From: Fen-1258 sp964449775
Lineage (GTDB): Bacteria > Bacteroidota > Ignavibacteria > Ignavibacteriales > Melioribacteraceae
Assembly (NCBI GenBank): GCA_964449775.1
Contig: CAYVBQ010000001.1
Coordinates: 62,001 to 126,000 of the forward strand
Direction of reading: 5' to 3'
Length of the DNA stretch: 64,000 nt
Shown here piece by piece: positions 41,771 to 51,061 of this stretch. The position numbers were made by a program, and so were the translations under genes. Each line of letters starts with the position of its first letter. Within the stretch, counting starts at the first letter, position 1. The notes under the pieces are model-generated. The model had not been told where the DNA came from, searched no databases, and was given only the letters and a program-made list of their open reading frames with translations.

Positions 41771-41875
41771 TTAGCCGTATAATATATTCTGGCAACGCAC
41801 ATCAACTCTTCTTAAGTTTGTGCAGAAACAATTTTTTCCCCCATAGAAATACTTACACTCATTGTGAGGTTAGAT

Positions 41876-42790
41876 ATGCTCAAGACCTATAAAATAGTTG
41901 ATAGCAAGATTGCATTGGATGATAATGGCGCCGGTAATATTATGGTTTTTAATAATCCGGATGAAGCTGAGAAAAAATTTCTTGTTGAAGAATACAAACT
42001 TGATGAACACACACTAAGCTCATCATTAGATGCCGATGAACTTGCCCGTATTGAATTTGAACCCGATCATCTTGCAATGATTTTCAAAATTCCTAAAAAT
42101 TATACTGCTAAAGAACCGCTTCTCTTCAGAGTTAATTCAATGGGCGCGTTTTTATTTAAGGAAAAATTGGTCGTTGTGCTCAATGACGATATTCAGCTGT
42201 TTCATGGAAAGCATTTTAACAAGGTATTGAATTTGAACGATGTGATGCTCAAGTTGATCTATACTGCTATTATTCATTTTGTTGACCACTTAAAAGTAAT
42301 CAACTTGATCTCCGACGAAATCGAACGCAAGATCAGCACCGCTATGGAAAATAAATATCTGTTGAATCAGTTTACACTTGGAAAAAGTTTGGTTTATTAT
42401 CAGAATGCAATTAATTCTAATGGTGCATTACTTGATAAAATCAAACTAAACGGAGCGAAAATAAATTTAACTTTGGAAGGCACTGAATTGTTAGATGATA
42501 TTTTGATTGAGAACAACCAGTGTTATAAGCAGGCAGAAATCTATTCAAACATTCTTGCAAGTTTAATGGATGCAAAAGCATCAATAATTAGCAACAACCT
42601 GAATGTGTTGATGAAGACACTCAACATTATAACTGTTATGATAATGGTGCCCACATTTGTAGTAAGCGCGTTCTCGATGAACGTGCGCATCCCGCTTGAG
42701 AATCATCCATTCGCATTTATCATAATTATGAGTCTCGCGTTGATATCAGTCGCTAGCTTTTTAATTTTTTGGAGATTGAAAAAGTGGTGA
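41876..42790 (+). CDS. CorA-like divalent cation transporter
   Basis: A 304-residue protein with the CorA layout: an N-terminal cytoplasmic domain (DDNGAGNIMVFNNPDE..., EYKLDEHTLSSSLDADELAR), a long stalk helix region, and two C-terminal membrane helices (TLNIITVMIMVPTFVVSAFSM and FAFIIIMSLALISVASFLIFWRL). The loop motif that is normally YGMN reads FSMN here, an S for G change in the selectivity motif. I start at ATG 41876, for which GAGGTTAG is a fair ribosome-binding site; GTG 41864 would include that site. Relatives carry magnesium or other divalent ions; the altered motif leaves the ion open. Confidence 0.85.
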   Translation: MLKTYKIVDSKIALDDNGAGNIMVFNNPDEAEKKFLVEEYKLDEHTLSSSLDADELARIEFEPDHLAMIFKIPKNYTAKEPLLFRVNSMGAFLFKEKLVVVLNDDIQLFHGKHFNKVLNLNDVMLKLIYTAIIHFVDHLKVINLISDEIERKISTAMENKYLLNQFTLGKSLVYYQNAINSNGALLDKIKLNGAKINLTLEGTELLDDILIENNQCYKQAEIYSNILASLMDAKASIISNNLNVLMKTLNIITVMIMVPTFVVSAFSMNVRIPLENHPFAFIIIMSLALISVASFLIFWRLKKW

Positions 42791-42835
42791 GTTGCATCTG
42801 CAATTTATTATTTTGAACCAACTGAGAAATGAAAA

Positions 42836-43696
42836 ATGTCTCAGCTAAGAATTGGAACATGCAGCTGGAAATATGATTCATGGCGTGGGCTTGTTTATTC
42901 AAACGAACCTAAGATCAATTACCTCAAGGAATATTCAAAACATTTTAACACAGTTGAGATTGATCAATGGTTTTAGTCGCTGCACGGAATAAATAAAGTA
43001 ACTCTTCCCAAGCAAGATGTTGTGAACTCATACAGGATTTCTGTACCGAATGATTTCAAGTTTACAATCAAAATTCCTAACAGTATCTCGCTTACACATC
43101 TTTTCAGAACGGAAAAATCGGAGGCATCTATTCCGAATCCTCACTTTCTTTCTCATGATCTACTCGGGGAGTTTGTTAATATCCTAAAACCGATGAAAGA
43201 CAGCCTGGGACCAATGATGTTCCAGTTTGAATACCTTAACAAAGAAAAAATGAAATCACAATTTGAGTTCCAAGGATTAATGCGGGAATTTGTAAAGCAG
43301 CTGCCGCATGGATTTGAGTTTGCATTCGAAATAAGAAATCCGAATTATCTGAATGAAGATTATTTCCAATTTATACGCGAGCACAAACTTGGGCATGTTT
43401 TTCTTCAAGGATATTATATGCCGTCAATTTTTGATATTCACAGAAGATTCAAAGATTACATCAAAGATTTTACGGTGATTCGTTTACACGGACCAGATCG
43501 TCACGGAATTGAAAACCGTTCCGGCGGAGAATGGAATAAAATTTTAGATCCTAAGGATGACGAACTGGAAAAAGTAGTTGAGATGATCGCCGAATTGCTG
43601 GAACGGAATGTTGATATTTATCTAAATGTGAATAATCACTACGAAGGCTCGGCGCCACTAACGATTCAAAAAATAAAAAAACTCTTGCCCGCATAA
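42836..43696 (+). pseudogene. DUF72 protein gene with one in-frame stop codon
   Basis: The frame from ATG 42836 reads MSQLRIGTCSWKYDSWRGLV and continues to VEIDQWF, then a TAG at 42974..42976, then SLHGINKV and the rest of the DUF72 (YecE-like) barrel without further interruption to 43696. The family normally has a tryptophan at that place (WFWSL), so a single TGG to TAG change explains the break. The 3' part alone could start at GTG 43022 but would lack the first barrel strand. The rest of the frame is undamaged, so the mutation is recent or is a sequencing error. Confidence 0.82.
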
Positions 43697-43751
43697 TTGA
43701 CTTTACGTTTATTGAGTAATATTTTTCACCTAGAATATTAGTTAAAAGAAA

Positions 43752-44000
43752 ATGCAAACAGTAAAAAGAAAAATTAATCCTGAACGTAAACTACCCTTAT
43801 TAATTGAAAAGGGTCAGGATGGCTGGTATGTCGTTGAGTGTCCGGTGTTTGAAGGATGCTATACCCAAGGTAAAACAATAGAGGAAGCGATCGGGAACAT
43901 TAAAGAAGTTATTAAACTGATACTAAAAGAAAAAAATGCACAAAGAATTTTAATAAGTTATAATCCGCAAGAGATTAGTCTCCATACCATAACAATATAA
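43752..44000 (+). CDS. hicB: HicB-like antitoxin
   Basis: An 82-residue HicB-type protein. The partial RNase-H-like fold is seen in LPLLIEKGQDGWYVVECPVFEGCYTQGKTIEEAIGNIKEVI (about 14-54), the usual HicB signature. It lacks a clear C-terminal DNA-binding domain, so it is a short form. It precedes hicA by four bases, the reverse of the classical hicA-hicB order but common in this family of short pairs. Confidence 0.88.
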   Translation: MQTVKRKINPERKLPLLIEKGQDGWYVVECPVFEGCYTQGKTIEEAIGNIKEVIKLILKEKNAQRILISYNPQEISLHTITI

Positions 44001-44004
44001 GTTT

Positions 44005-44226
44005 ATGTCAGAGCTGCCGATTCTTTCGGGAAAGGAAATTATCAAAGCGCTAGTACAGTTGGGTTATAAAGTTGTTCGACAGCGTGGAAGTCATATCCGT
44101 CTGCACTGTCCTGGAAAAAAACCAATCACCGTTCCAAATTACAAATCAATAGATCGTTCGTTACTTCACAAAATTTTACGTGATGCACAGATCAACCATG
44201 AAGAGTTTTTAAACAACTATAAATGA
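44005..44226 (+). CDS. hicA: HicA-like mRNA interferase toxin
   Basis: A 73-residue HicA toxin with a double-stranded-RNA-binding-like fold. The key parts are SGKEIIKALVQLGYKVVRQRGSHIRL (8-33), with the catalytic histidine in GSH, and TVPNYKSIDRSLLHKILRDA (42-61). It cleaves mRNA when free of HicB. It lies directly behind hicB, and ybjQ follows eight bases later, perhaps on the same message by chance. Confidence 0.9.
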   Translation: MSELPILSGKEIIKALVQLGYKVVRQRGSHIRLHCPGKKPITVPNYKSIDRSLLHKILRDAQINHEEFLNNYK

Positions 44227-44233
44227 GATTACA

Positions 44234-44566
44234 ATGGATCACTCACTTATCACCACAACTTTCACACTTGACGGTTACAAAGTTGTAAAACATCTTGGTG
44301 TTGTAAAAGGAATTGTTGTTCGTTCGCGATCAGTTATCGGTACGATTGGTGCCGGCTTACAAACAATATTCGGAGGTAACATTACGCTCTTCACCGAACT
44401 TTGCGAGAGAACACGCTCGGATGCTTTCGAATTAATGGTTCAACACGGACAAGCGATTGGTGCAAATGCATTACTTGGTGTTCGTTACGATGCGACAGAA
44501 GTAATGGGCGGTGTTACGGAAGTTCTATGCTACGGCACTGCGGTTATTATAGAAAAAGAAAAGTAG
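44234..44566 (+). CDS. YbjQ/UPF0145 family protein
   Basis: A 110-residue protein of the YbjQ (UPF0145) family, a pentameric or decameric fold sometimes labelled a heavy-metal-binding domain. Signature parts: TFTLDGYKVVKHLGVVKGIVVRS, FGGNITLFTELCERTRSDAFELMVQHGQAIGANALLGVRYDAT. Real function is unknown. It is close behind hicBA and followed by a terminator. Confidence 0.9.
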   Translation: MDHSLITTTFTLDGYKVVKHLGVVKGIVVRSRSVIGTIGAGLQTIFGGNITLFTELCERTRSDAFELMVQHGQAIGANALLGVRYDATEVMGGVTEVLCYGTAVIIEKEK

Positions 44567-44659
44567 TATAATCGAAAAATTTCCTTGATCCGCAACGGCG
44601 GATTGCTTCGGGGTTAAAATAACGAAGGTCGAGGATTAAATACATCGACCGAGTTTTAA

Positions 44660-44698
44660 AAAAGCCCTTTCCTTTGGGAATGGTTAGGATGGGCTTTT
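44660..44698 (+). terminator. Rho-independent terminator-like hairpin
   Basis: AAAAGCCC (44660..44667) pairs with GGGCTTTT (44691..44698), with an inner partial stem around CTTTGGGAA. It lies about 95 bases after ybjQ. A related hairpin arrangement recurs at 9300..9345. The rest of the gap 44567..44926 holds a GGTCGA...TCGACC inverted pair and AT-rich DNA that should carry the hdr promoter; no gene seen. Confidence 0.7.
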
Positions 44699-44926
44699 AT
44701 TTAAAACGTTACAGCAGAATACCTTCTAATCAGGTCTTTTCTCATAATTAAAAACTAAAATCTGGAGTATGAGAAAAATAGTTTTTTCATTTCCGAATTC
44801 ATCGAAATTCCAACCTTTCGTTTGGCATAATTATTACTGGTTTCAATCAGCATAATATCGAGATCCTCGGTATATAACTTTTTAATGATCATTAAATAAT
44901 ATTTTCTTTTTTACGAAGGATTTGTT

Positions 44927-45457
44927 ATGAGTGTTAACACCAACAGATTGGCTGAAAAAGTAGAAGCGATTACTATGCAATCTACAATGTTATGTTACCA
45001 ATGTGGAAAATGCTCTGCCGGCTGCCCGATACGAGATTATATGGATGAATCACCCAATCAGGTTGTAAGATTAGTCCAGCTCGGTTTTGATGACGAGGCT
45101 TTAAAGTCTTCATCATTTTGGCTTTGCGCGGGATGTTTAACCTGCAGTTCACGCTGTCCTCAAAATTTTGATCTCGCAAAATTTATGGATGCAATGCGGC
45201 AGACAGCTCTGAATGAAGGAATTGATATTGCTGAGAAAGACAGTGTCAAATTTCACAAAGCGTTTTTAAATCAAGTCAAAAAACATGGAAGAATGTTCGA
45301 GTTTGGTTTGGCTCGCGATTACAAATTAGCGACACAAAATTTTTTACAGGATGTTGATGTTGCCCCCGAAATGTTTATCAAAGGAAAAATTGGACTGTTC
45401 CCACATAAAATAAAAGACACTAAGGGAATTAAAAAGATTTTTGATAAAACTGTTTAA
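44927..45457 (+). CDS. hdrC: heterodisulfide reductase-like subunit C
   Basis: A 176-residue iron-sulfur protein with two [4Fe-4S] motifs: CYQCGKCSAGCP (C23, C26, C29, C33) and CAGCLTCSSRCP (C67, C70, C73, C77). In HdrABC complexes HdrC carries electrons between the flavin subunit HdrA and the catalytic HdrB. It has no membrane segment, so the complex is of the soluble HdrABC type rather than HdrDE. It is first in a seven-gene cluster and starts after GAAGGATTTGTT. Confidence 0.93.
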   Translation: MSVNTNRLAEKVEAITMQSTMLCYQCGKCSAGCPIRDYMDESPNQVVRLVQLGFDDEALKSSSFWLCAGCLTCSSRCPQNFDLAKFMDAMRQTALNEGIDIAEKDSVKFHKAFLNQVKKHGRMFEFGLARDYKLATQNFLQDVDVAPEMFIKGKIGLFPHKIKDTKGIKKIFDKTV

Positions 45458-45467
45458 GAGGTAATAC

Positions 45468-46325
45468 TTGAAAATCGGTTACTATCCCGGCTGTTCCGCA
45501 AATGGGACGGGGAAAGAGTATGACATTTCATTGAAGAAAGTTTTCAATCTCCTTGATGTTCAACTCGAAGAACTAAATGACTGGTCTTGCTGCGGCGCCA
45601 CTTCTGCACACGCAACAAATCATCTGCTTTCTGTAGCGCTTCCCGCTCGAAATTTAATCATTGCTAAACACCAAAAACTTTCCGAAGTGGTTGCGCCATG
45701 CGCGGCATGTTACAATAGATTGATTGTAACTCAACATGAACTTGAAACAAATCCGATTCTCGAAAAACAAACATCCGAACTTCTCGGTGAAAATATCGGA
45801 GATGGAATTTCCATATTCAACATCGTTCAATTGTTCGAGCGAATAGGAAAAGAAAAAATTGTTGAGAAGAAAAAAAAAGATTTAAAGGGAATTAAAGCCG
45901 CCTGCTATTACGGATGCTTATTGGTTCGTCCGTTTGAAATCACTCACTTTGATGATGCCGAGCAACCATCCTCAATGGAAAAAATAATTTCCGCAACCGG
46001 AGCCGAAACAGTGGATTGGAATTATAAAATAGAATGCTGCGGCGGGGCACATTCATTCGCACATAAAGAAATTGTTGTTGATCTCTCCAAGAAAATTATT
46101 GATGATGCAAAACTTCACGGTGCCGATGTAATTGTTGTTGCATGTCCCATGTGCCATTCTAATCTTGATATGCGCCAGCGGGCAATGAAAGATCATCAAG
46201 AGATGCCGATACTTTATCTCACCGAGTTTATCGGTTTATCGCTCGGCATCAAACCGAAAGAACTTGGAATAGATTTACATTTTATTTCTGCTGATTCATT
46301 GTTGGAAAAAGTAAACATTGGTTGA
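45468..46325 (+). CDS. hdrB: heterodisulfide reductase-like subunit B
   Basis: A 285-residue protein with two CCG domains: C9, C41, C42, C78, C81 in the first, and C150, C190, C191, C226, C229 in the second. Both cysteine sets are complete, which in methanogen HdrB hold two non-cubane [4Fe-4S] clusters that reduce the CoM-CoB disulfide. In bacteria the substrate is thought to be another disulfide, for example DsrC or a thiol carrier; no dsrC is in this window. It starts with TTG at 45468, ten bases after hdrC. Confidence 0.92.
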   Translation: MKIGYYPGCSANGTGKEYDISLKKVFNLLDVQLEELNDWSCCGATSAHATNHLLSVALPARNLIIAKHQKLSEVVAPCAACYNRLIVTQHELETNPILEKQTSELLGENIGDGISIFNIVQLFERIGKEKIVEKKKKDLKGIKAACYYGCLLVRPFEITHFDDAEQPSSMEKIISATGAETVDWNYKIECCGGAHSFAHKEIVVDLSKKIIDDAKLHGADVIVVACPMCHSNLDMRQRAMKDHQEMPILYLTEFIGLSLGIKPKELGIDLHFISADSLLEKVNIG

Positions 46326-46337
46326 ATAAATAATGAT

Positions 46338-46426
46338 AGAAATAGAACGCTGATTCATTAAGATTATTATGATCTCTTAAGATCATAATAAATCATAAAA
46401 AATCATGATGATCTGCGTTCTATTAG
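46338..46426. repeat. palindromic repeat between hdrB and hdrA
   Basis: Begins AATAGAACGCTGATTCATTA and ends CATGATGATCTGCGTTCTATT, with an inner pair TTATTATGATCT/AGATCATAATAA. It is the same family as 1139..1225 and occupies most of the 110-base gap inside the operon. Confidence 0.85.
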
Positions 46427-46435
46427 GAGCTGGAA

Positions 46436-48436
46436 ATGAGAATTGGAGTTTTTATTTGTCAATGCGGTGAGAACATTGGTAGAACTGTTGATTGTCCCGC
46501 CGTTGTAGAAGCTGCCGGAAGACTTCCCGGAGTTGCATACGCAGTTGACAACAAATATATGTGCTCGGATCCCGGACAAAATTTAGTTAAGAACGCCATC
46601 AAAGAAAAAAACCTTGATGGTGTTGTTGTTGGTTCATGCTCTCCTCACATGCACGAAAAAACTTTCCGCAAAGCATGTTCTGATGCGGGGCTAAATCCTT
46701 ATCTATTTGAGATGGCAAACTTGCGCGAGCATTGTTCGTGGGTGCATGAAGATATCATTGAAGCAACTAAGAAAGCAATTGATCTCACACGCATTGCAGT
46801 TGAAAAAGTAAAGCGAAACGCCCCGCTAGAACCAATTCGCGTTCCGGTTACAAAACGTGCGCTTGTAATCGGCGGAGGAATTTCCGGTATTCAAGCTGCT
46901 CTTGATATTGCAAATGCAGGTTTCGAATGTGTTCTAGTTGAGAAGGAGCCATCCATAGGCGGACACATGTCTCAACTCTCCGAAACATTTCCAACACTAG
47001 ATTGCTCTCAATGTATTTTAACGCCGCGGATGGTTGAAGTTTATCAGCATCCCAAAATAAAATTACTCACTTATTCAGAAGTTGAAAAAGTTGATGGATT
47101 TATCGGCAACTTCAAAGTAACAATTCGCAAGAAAGCCCGATCGGTTGATGATACAAAATGTAATGGCTGCGGAGATTGCGCTCAGAAATGTCCAATCAAG
47201 AAAAAAGCGTTTAGCGAATTTGACGAAGGATTATCATTTCGTCCTGCTATTTATGTTCCGTTCCCGCAAGCCGTTCCGAACATACCTGTAATAGATAAAA
47301 GTGTGTGCACATATTACCAAACCGGCAAATGTCAGATGTGCGTAAAAGTCTGCGGTCGCGAGGCAATCATGTTTGAACAAGAAGATTCTTTTATTACAGA
47401 AGATGTTGGTTCGATAGTAGTTGCAACCGGATACAAACTTTATACTATCGATAAGAAACCCGATGATAGCGAAATCAAAGGTTACGGAGAATACGGTTAC
47501 GGAAAATATAAAGATGTGATTGACGGTTTACAGTTTGAAAGAATAGCGAGCGCATCGGGTCCAACTTCAGGAGAGATTCAAAGACCCTCAGATAAAAAAA
47601 CACCAAAGAAAATTGTTTTCATTCAATGCGTTGGTTCACGCGATGAATCAAAAGGTTTTTCTTACTGCAGTAAAATTTGCTGTATGTATACCGCCAAACA
47701 TGCGATGCTTTATAAACATAAAGTTCACGATGGTGAAGCATATGTTTTCTACATGGACATTCGAGCCGGCGGAAAAGGTTATGACGAATTTGTTCGCCGT
47801 GCAATAGAAGAAGATCATGTGAAATATATTCGCGGAAGAGTTTCTCGAATTTATGAAGAGAACGGAAAATATATTGTTAAGGGTGAAGACACACTCGCCG
47901 GTAAATCAATTACGATTGATGCCGACATGGTTGTTCTTGCAACCGCAATGATTGCACAGCCAAACGCAACAAAGCTCGCACAAACTATTGGAATATCTTA
48001 CGACAAATATGGATTTTACAATGAAGCGCATCCCAAACTTCGACCGGTGGAAGTAAGTACTGCCGGAATTTTTCTTGCCGGCGCGTGTCAATCGCCAAAG
48101 GATATTCCCGAGTCAGTTGCTATGGCATCGGCAGCAGCCTGCAAATCGTTAGTTCTTTTTGGTTCTGATGTTTTAGAACGTGAACCCACTGTTGCGCATG
48201 TTAACGAATCTATCTGCGCGGGATGTTTCTATTGCCAAAAAGTTTGCGCCTACAATGCAATTGAGAAGAAAGAAATTAGAGATAGACAAGGCAACTTGAT
48301 TAGAACAATCGCTTATGTTAATTCCGGATTGTGTCAAGGATGCGGAACGTGTAATGCGGTTTGTCCATCGAAGTCGGTTGAGTTAATCGGCTTCAACGAT
48401 GAACAAATTTATGCAGAGATAAATGCGTTGTCTTAA
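46436..48436 (+). CDS. hdrA: heterodisulfide reductase-like subunit A (FAD, iron-sulfur)
   Basis: A 666-residue flavoprotein, the electron-bifurcating subunit of HdrABC. The N-terminal part has GVFICQCGENIG and SCSPHMHEKTF. The FAD-binding motif VIGGGISGIQAALDIA is at 144-159. A cysteine block CNGCGDCAQKCPIKKK lies at about 238-253, another (YYQTGKCQMCVKVCGREA) at about 285-305. Two C-terminal ferredoxin motifs follow: CAGCFYCQKVC (594-604) and CQGCGTCNAVC (633-643). It is a full-length HdrA without a fused second half. It follows a repeat-filled gap and AGGAGCTGGAA precedes its ATG. Confidence 0.94.
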   Translation: MRIGVFICQCGENIGRTVDCPAVVEAAGRLPGVAYAVDNKYMCSDPGQNLVKNAIKEKNLDGVVVGSCSPHMHEKTFRKACSDAGLNPYLFEMANLREHCSWVHEDIIEATKKAIDLTRIAVEKVKRNAPLEPIRVPVTKRALVIGGGISGIQAALDIANAGFECVLVEKEPSIGGHMSQLSETFPTLDCSQCILTPRMVEVYQHPKIKLLTYSEVEKVDGFIGNFKVTIRKKARSVDDTKCNGCGDCAQKCPIKKKAFSEFDEGLSFRPAIYVPFPQAVPNIPVIDKSVCTYYQTGKCQMCVKVCGREAIMFEQEDSFITEDVGSIVVATGYKLYTIDKKPDDSEIKGYGEYGYGKYKDVIDGLQFERIASASGPTSGEIQRPSDKKTPKKIVFIQCVGSRDESKGFSYCSKICCMYTAKHAMLYKHKVHDGEAYVFYMDIRAGGKGYDEFVRRAIEEDHVKYIRGRVSRIYEENGKYIVKGEDTLAGKSITIDADMVVLATAMIAQPNATKLAQTIGISYDKYGFYNEAHPKLRPVEVSTAGIFLAGACQSPKDIPESVAMASAAACKSLVLFGSDVLEREPTVAHVNESICAGCFYCQKVCAYNAIEKKEIRDRQGNLIRTIAYVNSGLCQGCGTCNAVCPSKSVELIGFNDEQIYAEINALS

Positions 48437-48448
48437 AATTTATTATGT

Positions 48449-48532
48449 GTCATTGCGATCACGACATTTGTCGGGAGAAGCAATCTCAAAAGATTCCTTC
48501 GTTTCACTGACGTGAGCTTCGGAATGACAAGG
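48449..48532. repeat. TGTCATTGCGA repeat between hdrA and flxD
   Basis: TGTCATTGCGATCACGACA at the left end, AGAAGCAATCTC / AGATTCCTTCG in the middle and GAGCTTCGGAATGACA at the right end, the same outward words as the MITE-like elements at 11188 and 22859. It nearly fills the 103-base gap inside the operon. Confidence 0.75.
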
Positions 48533-48539
48533 AGGAAAT

Positions 48540-48986
48540 ATGGAAGAAAAAAAATTTGAACCAAAAATTGCGGCGTTCGTTTGCAACTGGTGCACCTATA
48601 CCGGCGCTGATCTTGCCGGTACTTCGCGATTAAAATACACAACCAATGTAAAAATGATTCGCGTGCCGTGCACAGGCAGAATCGATCCGGTTTTTATCAT
48701 CAAAGCTTTTGAAAAGGGCGCCGATGGAGTTCTAATCTCAGGTTGCCATCCCAACGATTGTCATTACAACACCGGAAATTTTCACGCACGCAGACGGTGG
48801 ATTCTATTTAGACAACTTCTTGACTTCATCGGAATAGATTCATCGCGTTTACATTTCTCGTGGGTCTCCGCCTCGGAAGGAAAAAAGTTTGTTGATGTTG
48901 TTACTGAAGTAACAAATTCAATAAAGGAGAAGGGACCATTTGTAAAATATGCGAAGATAAATGAGGAGTTTATGATTCATGAATGA
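48540..48986 (+). CDS. flxD: MvhD/FlxD-like hydrogenase iron-sulfur subunit
   Basis: A 148-residue protein of the MvhD family, which relays electrons between the NAD(P)H-oxidising module and HdrA through a [2Fe-2S] cluster. Conserved parts: IAAFVCNWCTYTGADLAG (about 10-27), VPCTGRIDP (about 42-50), ADGVLISGCHPNDCHY (about 61-76) and RLHFSWVSASEGKKF. The five cysteines fall at the family positions. It overlaps the next gene by eight bases. Confidence 0.92.
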   Translation: MEEKKFEPKIAAFVCNWCTYTGADLAGTSRLKYTTNVKMIRVPCTGRIDPVFIIKAFEKGADGVLISGCHPNDCHYNTGNFHARRRWILFRQLLDFIGIDSSRLHFSWVSASEGKKFVDVVTEVTNSIKEKGPFVKYAKINEEFMIHE

Positions 48987-49845
48987 ACTTAGAGAGAAAG
49001 CAAAAGAACTTTTACAAGCTGGAACAGTAAAAGTAATTATCGGTTACGCTGAAGGTACAACACCCAATAGAACAAAGCCGTTAATTGTACGTACAGTTGA
49101 AGAGGCGGACAAACTCGTGTTCAATAAATTTTGTGTTAACAACCTTGTTGTTTACCTCACGCGCAAGGAATATAAAAATAAAGGAACGGTCGGAATTGTT
49201 GCCAAGGGCTGCGATGTCAAGGCAATTGTTCAGCTGATACAAGAGAACCAGATTAACAAAGATGACATATACATCATTGGTATGAATTGCAGCGGAGTTG
49301 TCTCGGAGCTTGGTGAGGAATTTAGTGCTGAAACAATTGCAACAAAATGTTTGAAATGCTCGGTTCGTACTCCCCATCTTCATCATACGCTCATTGGCGC
49401 TATTGAAGAGATGCCGAAACGGAACGATCATAATTTTGAAACGATGCAAAAACTCGAAGCGATGAGCTCTGAACAAAAATGGGATTTTTGGGAAGCCGAG
49501 TTTGAACGTTGCGTGAAATGTTACGCGTGCCGTCAAGCTTGCCCGCTCTGCTATTGTGAAAGATGCATCGCGGATAAATCAATGCCGCGCTGGATAGAAA
49601 GCAGCGCACACATACGCGGCAATTTCTCATGGAATATAATTCGTGCATTTCATCTTGCAGGAAGATGTATCGGCTGTAACGAATGTGAAAGAGCATGTCC
49701 GGCAGAAATTCCACTTTCGCTTCTTAATAGAAAGATGGGAATGGTTGCAAAGAAAGAATTTGATTACATAGCCGGTATTGGCTTGGATACACCAACATTA
49801 GTTGGCACTTACGACATGAAGGATAATGAAGATTTTATAAAATAG
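48979..49845 (+). CDS. flxC: FlxC-like iron-sulfur subunit
   Basis: A 288-residue protein with a domain related to the F420-hydrogenase beta/sulfite-reductase family in its first half (VKVIIGYAEGTTPNRTKPLIV, GTVGIVAKGCDVKAIVQLIQE, YIIGMNCSGVVSE). Two iron-sulfur motifs follow: CVKCYACRQACPLCYCERC (about 180-198) and CIGCNECERACP (about 231-242). In flx-hdr clusters of sulfate reducers FlxC and FlxB are the iron-sulfur relays between FlxA and the Hdr part. The assignment to FlxC rather than another relay rests on gene order and domain make-up. Confidence 0.82.
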   Translation: MNELREKAKELLQAGTVKVIIGYAEGTTPNRTKPLIVRTVEEADKLVFNKFCVNNLVVYLTRKEYKNKGTVGIVAKGCDVKAIVQLIQENQINKDDIYIIGMNCSGVVSELGEEFSAETIATKCLKCSVRTPHLHHTLIGAIEEMPKRNDHNFETMQKLEAMSSEQKWDFWEAEFERCVKCYACRQACPLCYCERCIADKSMPRWIESSAHIRGNFSWNIIRAFHLAGRCIGCNECERACPAEIPLSLLNRKMGMVAKKEFDYIAGIGLDTPTLVGTYDMKDNEDFIK

Positions 49846-49849
49846 TTTT

Positions 49850-50010
49850 TTGAGACTGCCCCCTTTAATGAGGCAGTCTCAAAAGTAATTTTAGTGTCAC
49901 ACTGAGCGAAGTCGAAGTGTGATTAGAGCAGGCAAGTCCATTTCTCGACTTCGCTCGAAATGACTTAAGAACCTTTTGAAACCACCTCCAAAGGGGTGGT
50001 CTTAGGAAAT
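49850..50010. repeat. hairpin repeats between flxC and flxB
   Basis: TTGAGACTGCC (49853..) pairs with GGCAGTCTCAA (about 49876..), a perfect 11-base stem; then TGTCACACTGAGCGAAGTCG ... CGACTTCGCTCGAAATGAC; then ACCACCTCCAAAGGGGTGGT just ahead of flxB. Three hairpins in a row inside an operon could lower expression of the genes behind them. Confidence 0.85.
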
Positions 50011-50014
50011 AATA

Positions 50015-51061
50015 ATGGAAGAAAAATTAATTAGTCACCAAAATTTGATCTCACTTGTGAGTGATCTATTAAAAGCGAATCATCTTGTAATTGGGCATGA
50101 TGAGAAATCCATCGTGTGGAAAAGTATCGCTGATGCTAATGAAATGAAAATCAATCACTCCGGTATTCCATCCAATATTTCATATAAAGAATTTGTTTTT
50201 GCAAAAACTGAACCGATCTTTTATTACAAGAATAAGAAAGATGATTTTGATCTTGTTGAGCCGCAGCCAGAAGAAAGAAAAATTGTTTTCTTAGGCGCAA
50301 AACCTTGTGATGCCCGCTCAATTGAAATAATGAGCAAAGTATTTAACTGGGATTACAAAGACAAATTTTTCAATCAGCGCGCTGAAAATTCGATTGTATT
50401 CGGTGTTGCATGTAACTATCAAGACGAATTTTGTTTTTGTACTTCTGTTGGTTTGAATCCAACGACAGAAAATGGTTCGGATATTTTCTTAGTTCCTCTT
50501 AATGAAAATAAATATGCCTTTAGAATTATAAGTGAAAAGGGAAAAGAATTTATTAAACCATATGAAAAATATTTGCGCGAAGGAAATTCAGAACTATCTA
50601 ACGAAGCACTTTCTAAAATTAAGAATCCGGTAAAGAGATTTGAAAGTGGAAAAGTTAGAGAATGGATCACCAACAACTTCGAGCACAAACTATTTGATAA
50701 AGTTGGAGAAACATGTTTGGGATGCGGACAATGCGCGTTCGCTTGTCCTGTCTGCCATTGCTTCGATATAGTTGATGAAGAATGCAATTACAGCTGCGGA
50801 CGCAGAATGAAAAACTGGGATGCGTGTCAATTTGGTTTGTTCACACTTCACGGATCGGGACATAACCCGCGCGATAATCAAGGGAAACGGTATCGGCAGC
50901 GCATTGCACACAAATTCAAATATTACACAGATAAATTCGATGAAATACTTTGCACGGGATGCGGAAGATGTTCCCGCGGATGTCCGGTTGGAATTGACAT
51001 CGCAGCCGTTGCAAGTGAAATTGCTAATATTGAGCGAAGCGAAATATCTCTACCTCAATAA
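50015..51061 (+). CDS. flxB: FlxB-like iron-sulfur subunit
   Basis: A 348-residue protein like the HydB/AsrA subunits of sulfhydrogenase and anaerobic sulfite reductase. The N-terminal domain contains VFLGAKPCDARSIEIM, a family hallmark. The C-terminal third carries two cysteine motifs, CLGCGQCAFACPVCHC (about 236-251) and CTGCGRCSRGCP (about 314-325). It should accept electrons from FlxA and hand them to the other iron-sulfur subunits. The preceding ATG lies right after the GGGGTGGT hairpin. Confidence 0.88.
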   Translation: MEEKLISHQNLISLVSDLLKANHLVIGHDEKSIVWKSIADANEMKINHSGIPSNISYKEFVFAKTEPIFYYKNKKDDFDLVEPQPEERKIVFLGAKPCDARSIEIMSKVFNWDYKDKFFNQRAENSIVFGVACNYQDEFCFCTSVGLNPTTENGSDIFLVPLNENKYAFRIISEKGKEFIKPYEKYLREGNSELSNEALSKIKNPVKRFESGKVREWITNNFEHKLFDKVGETCLGCGQCAFACPVCHCFDIVDEECNYSCGRRMKNWDACQFGLFTLHGSGHNPRDNQGKRYRQRIAHKFKYYTDKFDEILCTGCGRCSRGCPVGIDIAAVASEIANIERSEISLPQ

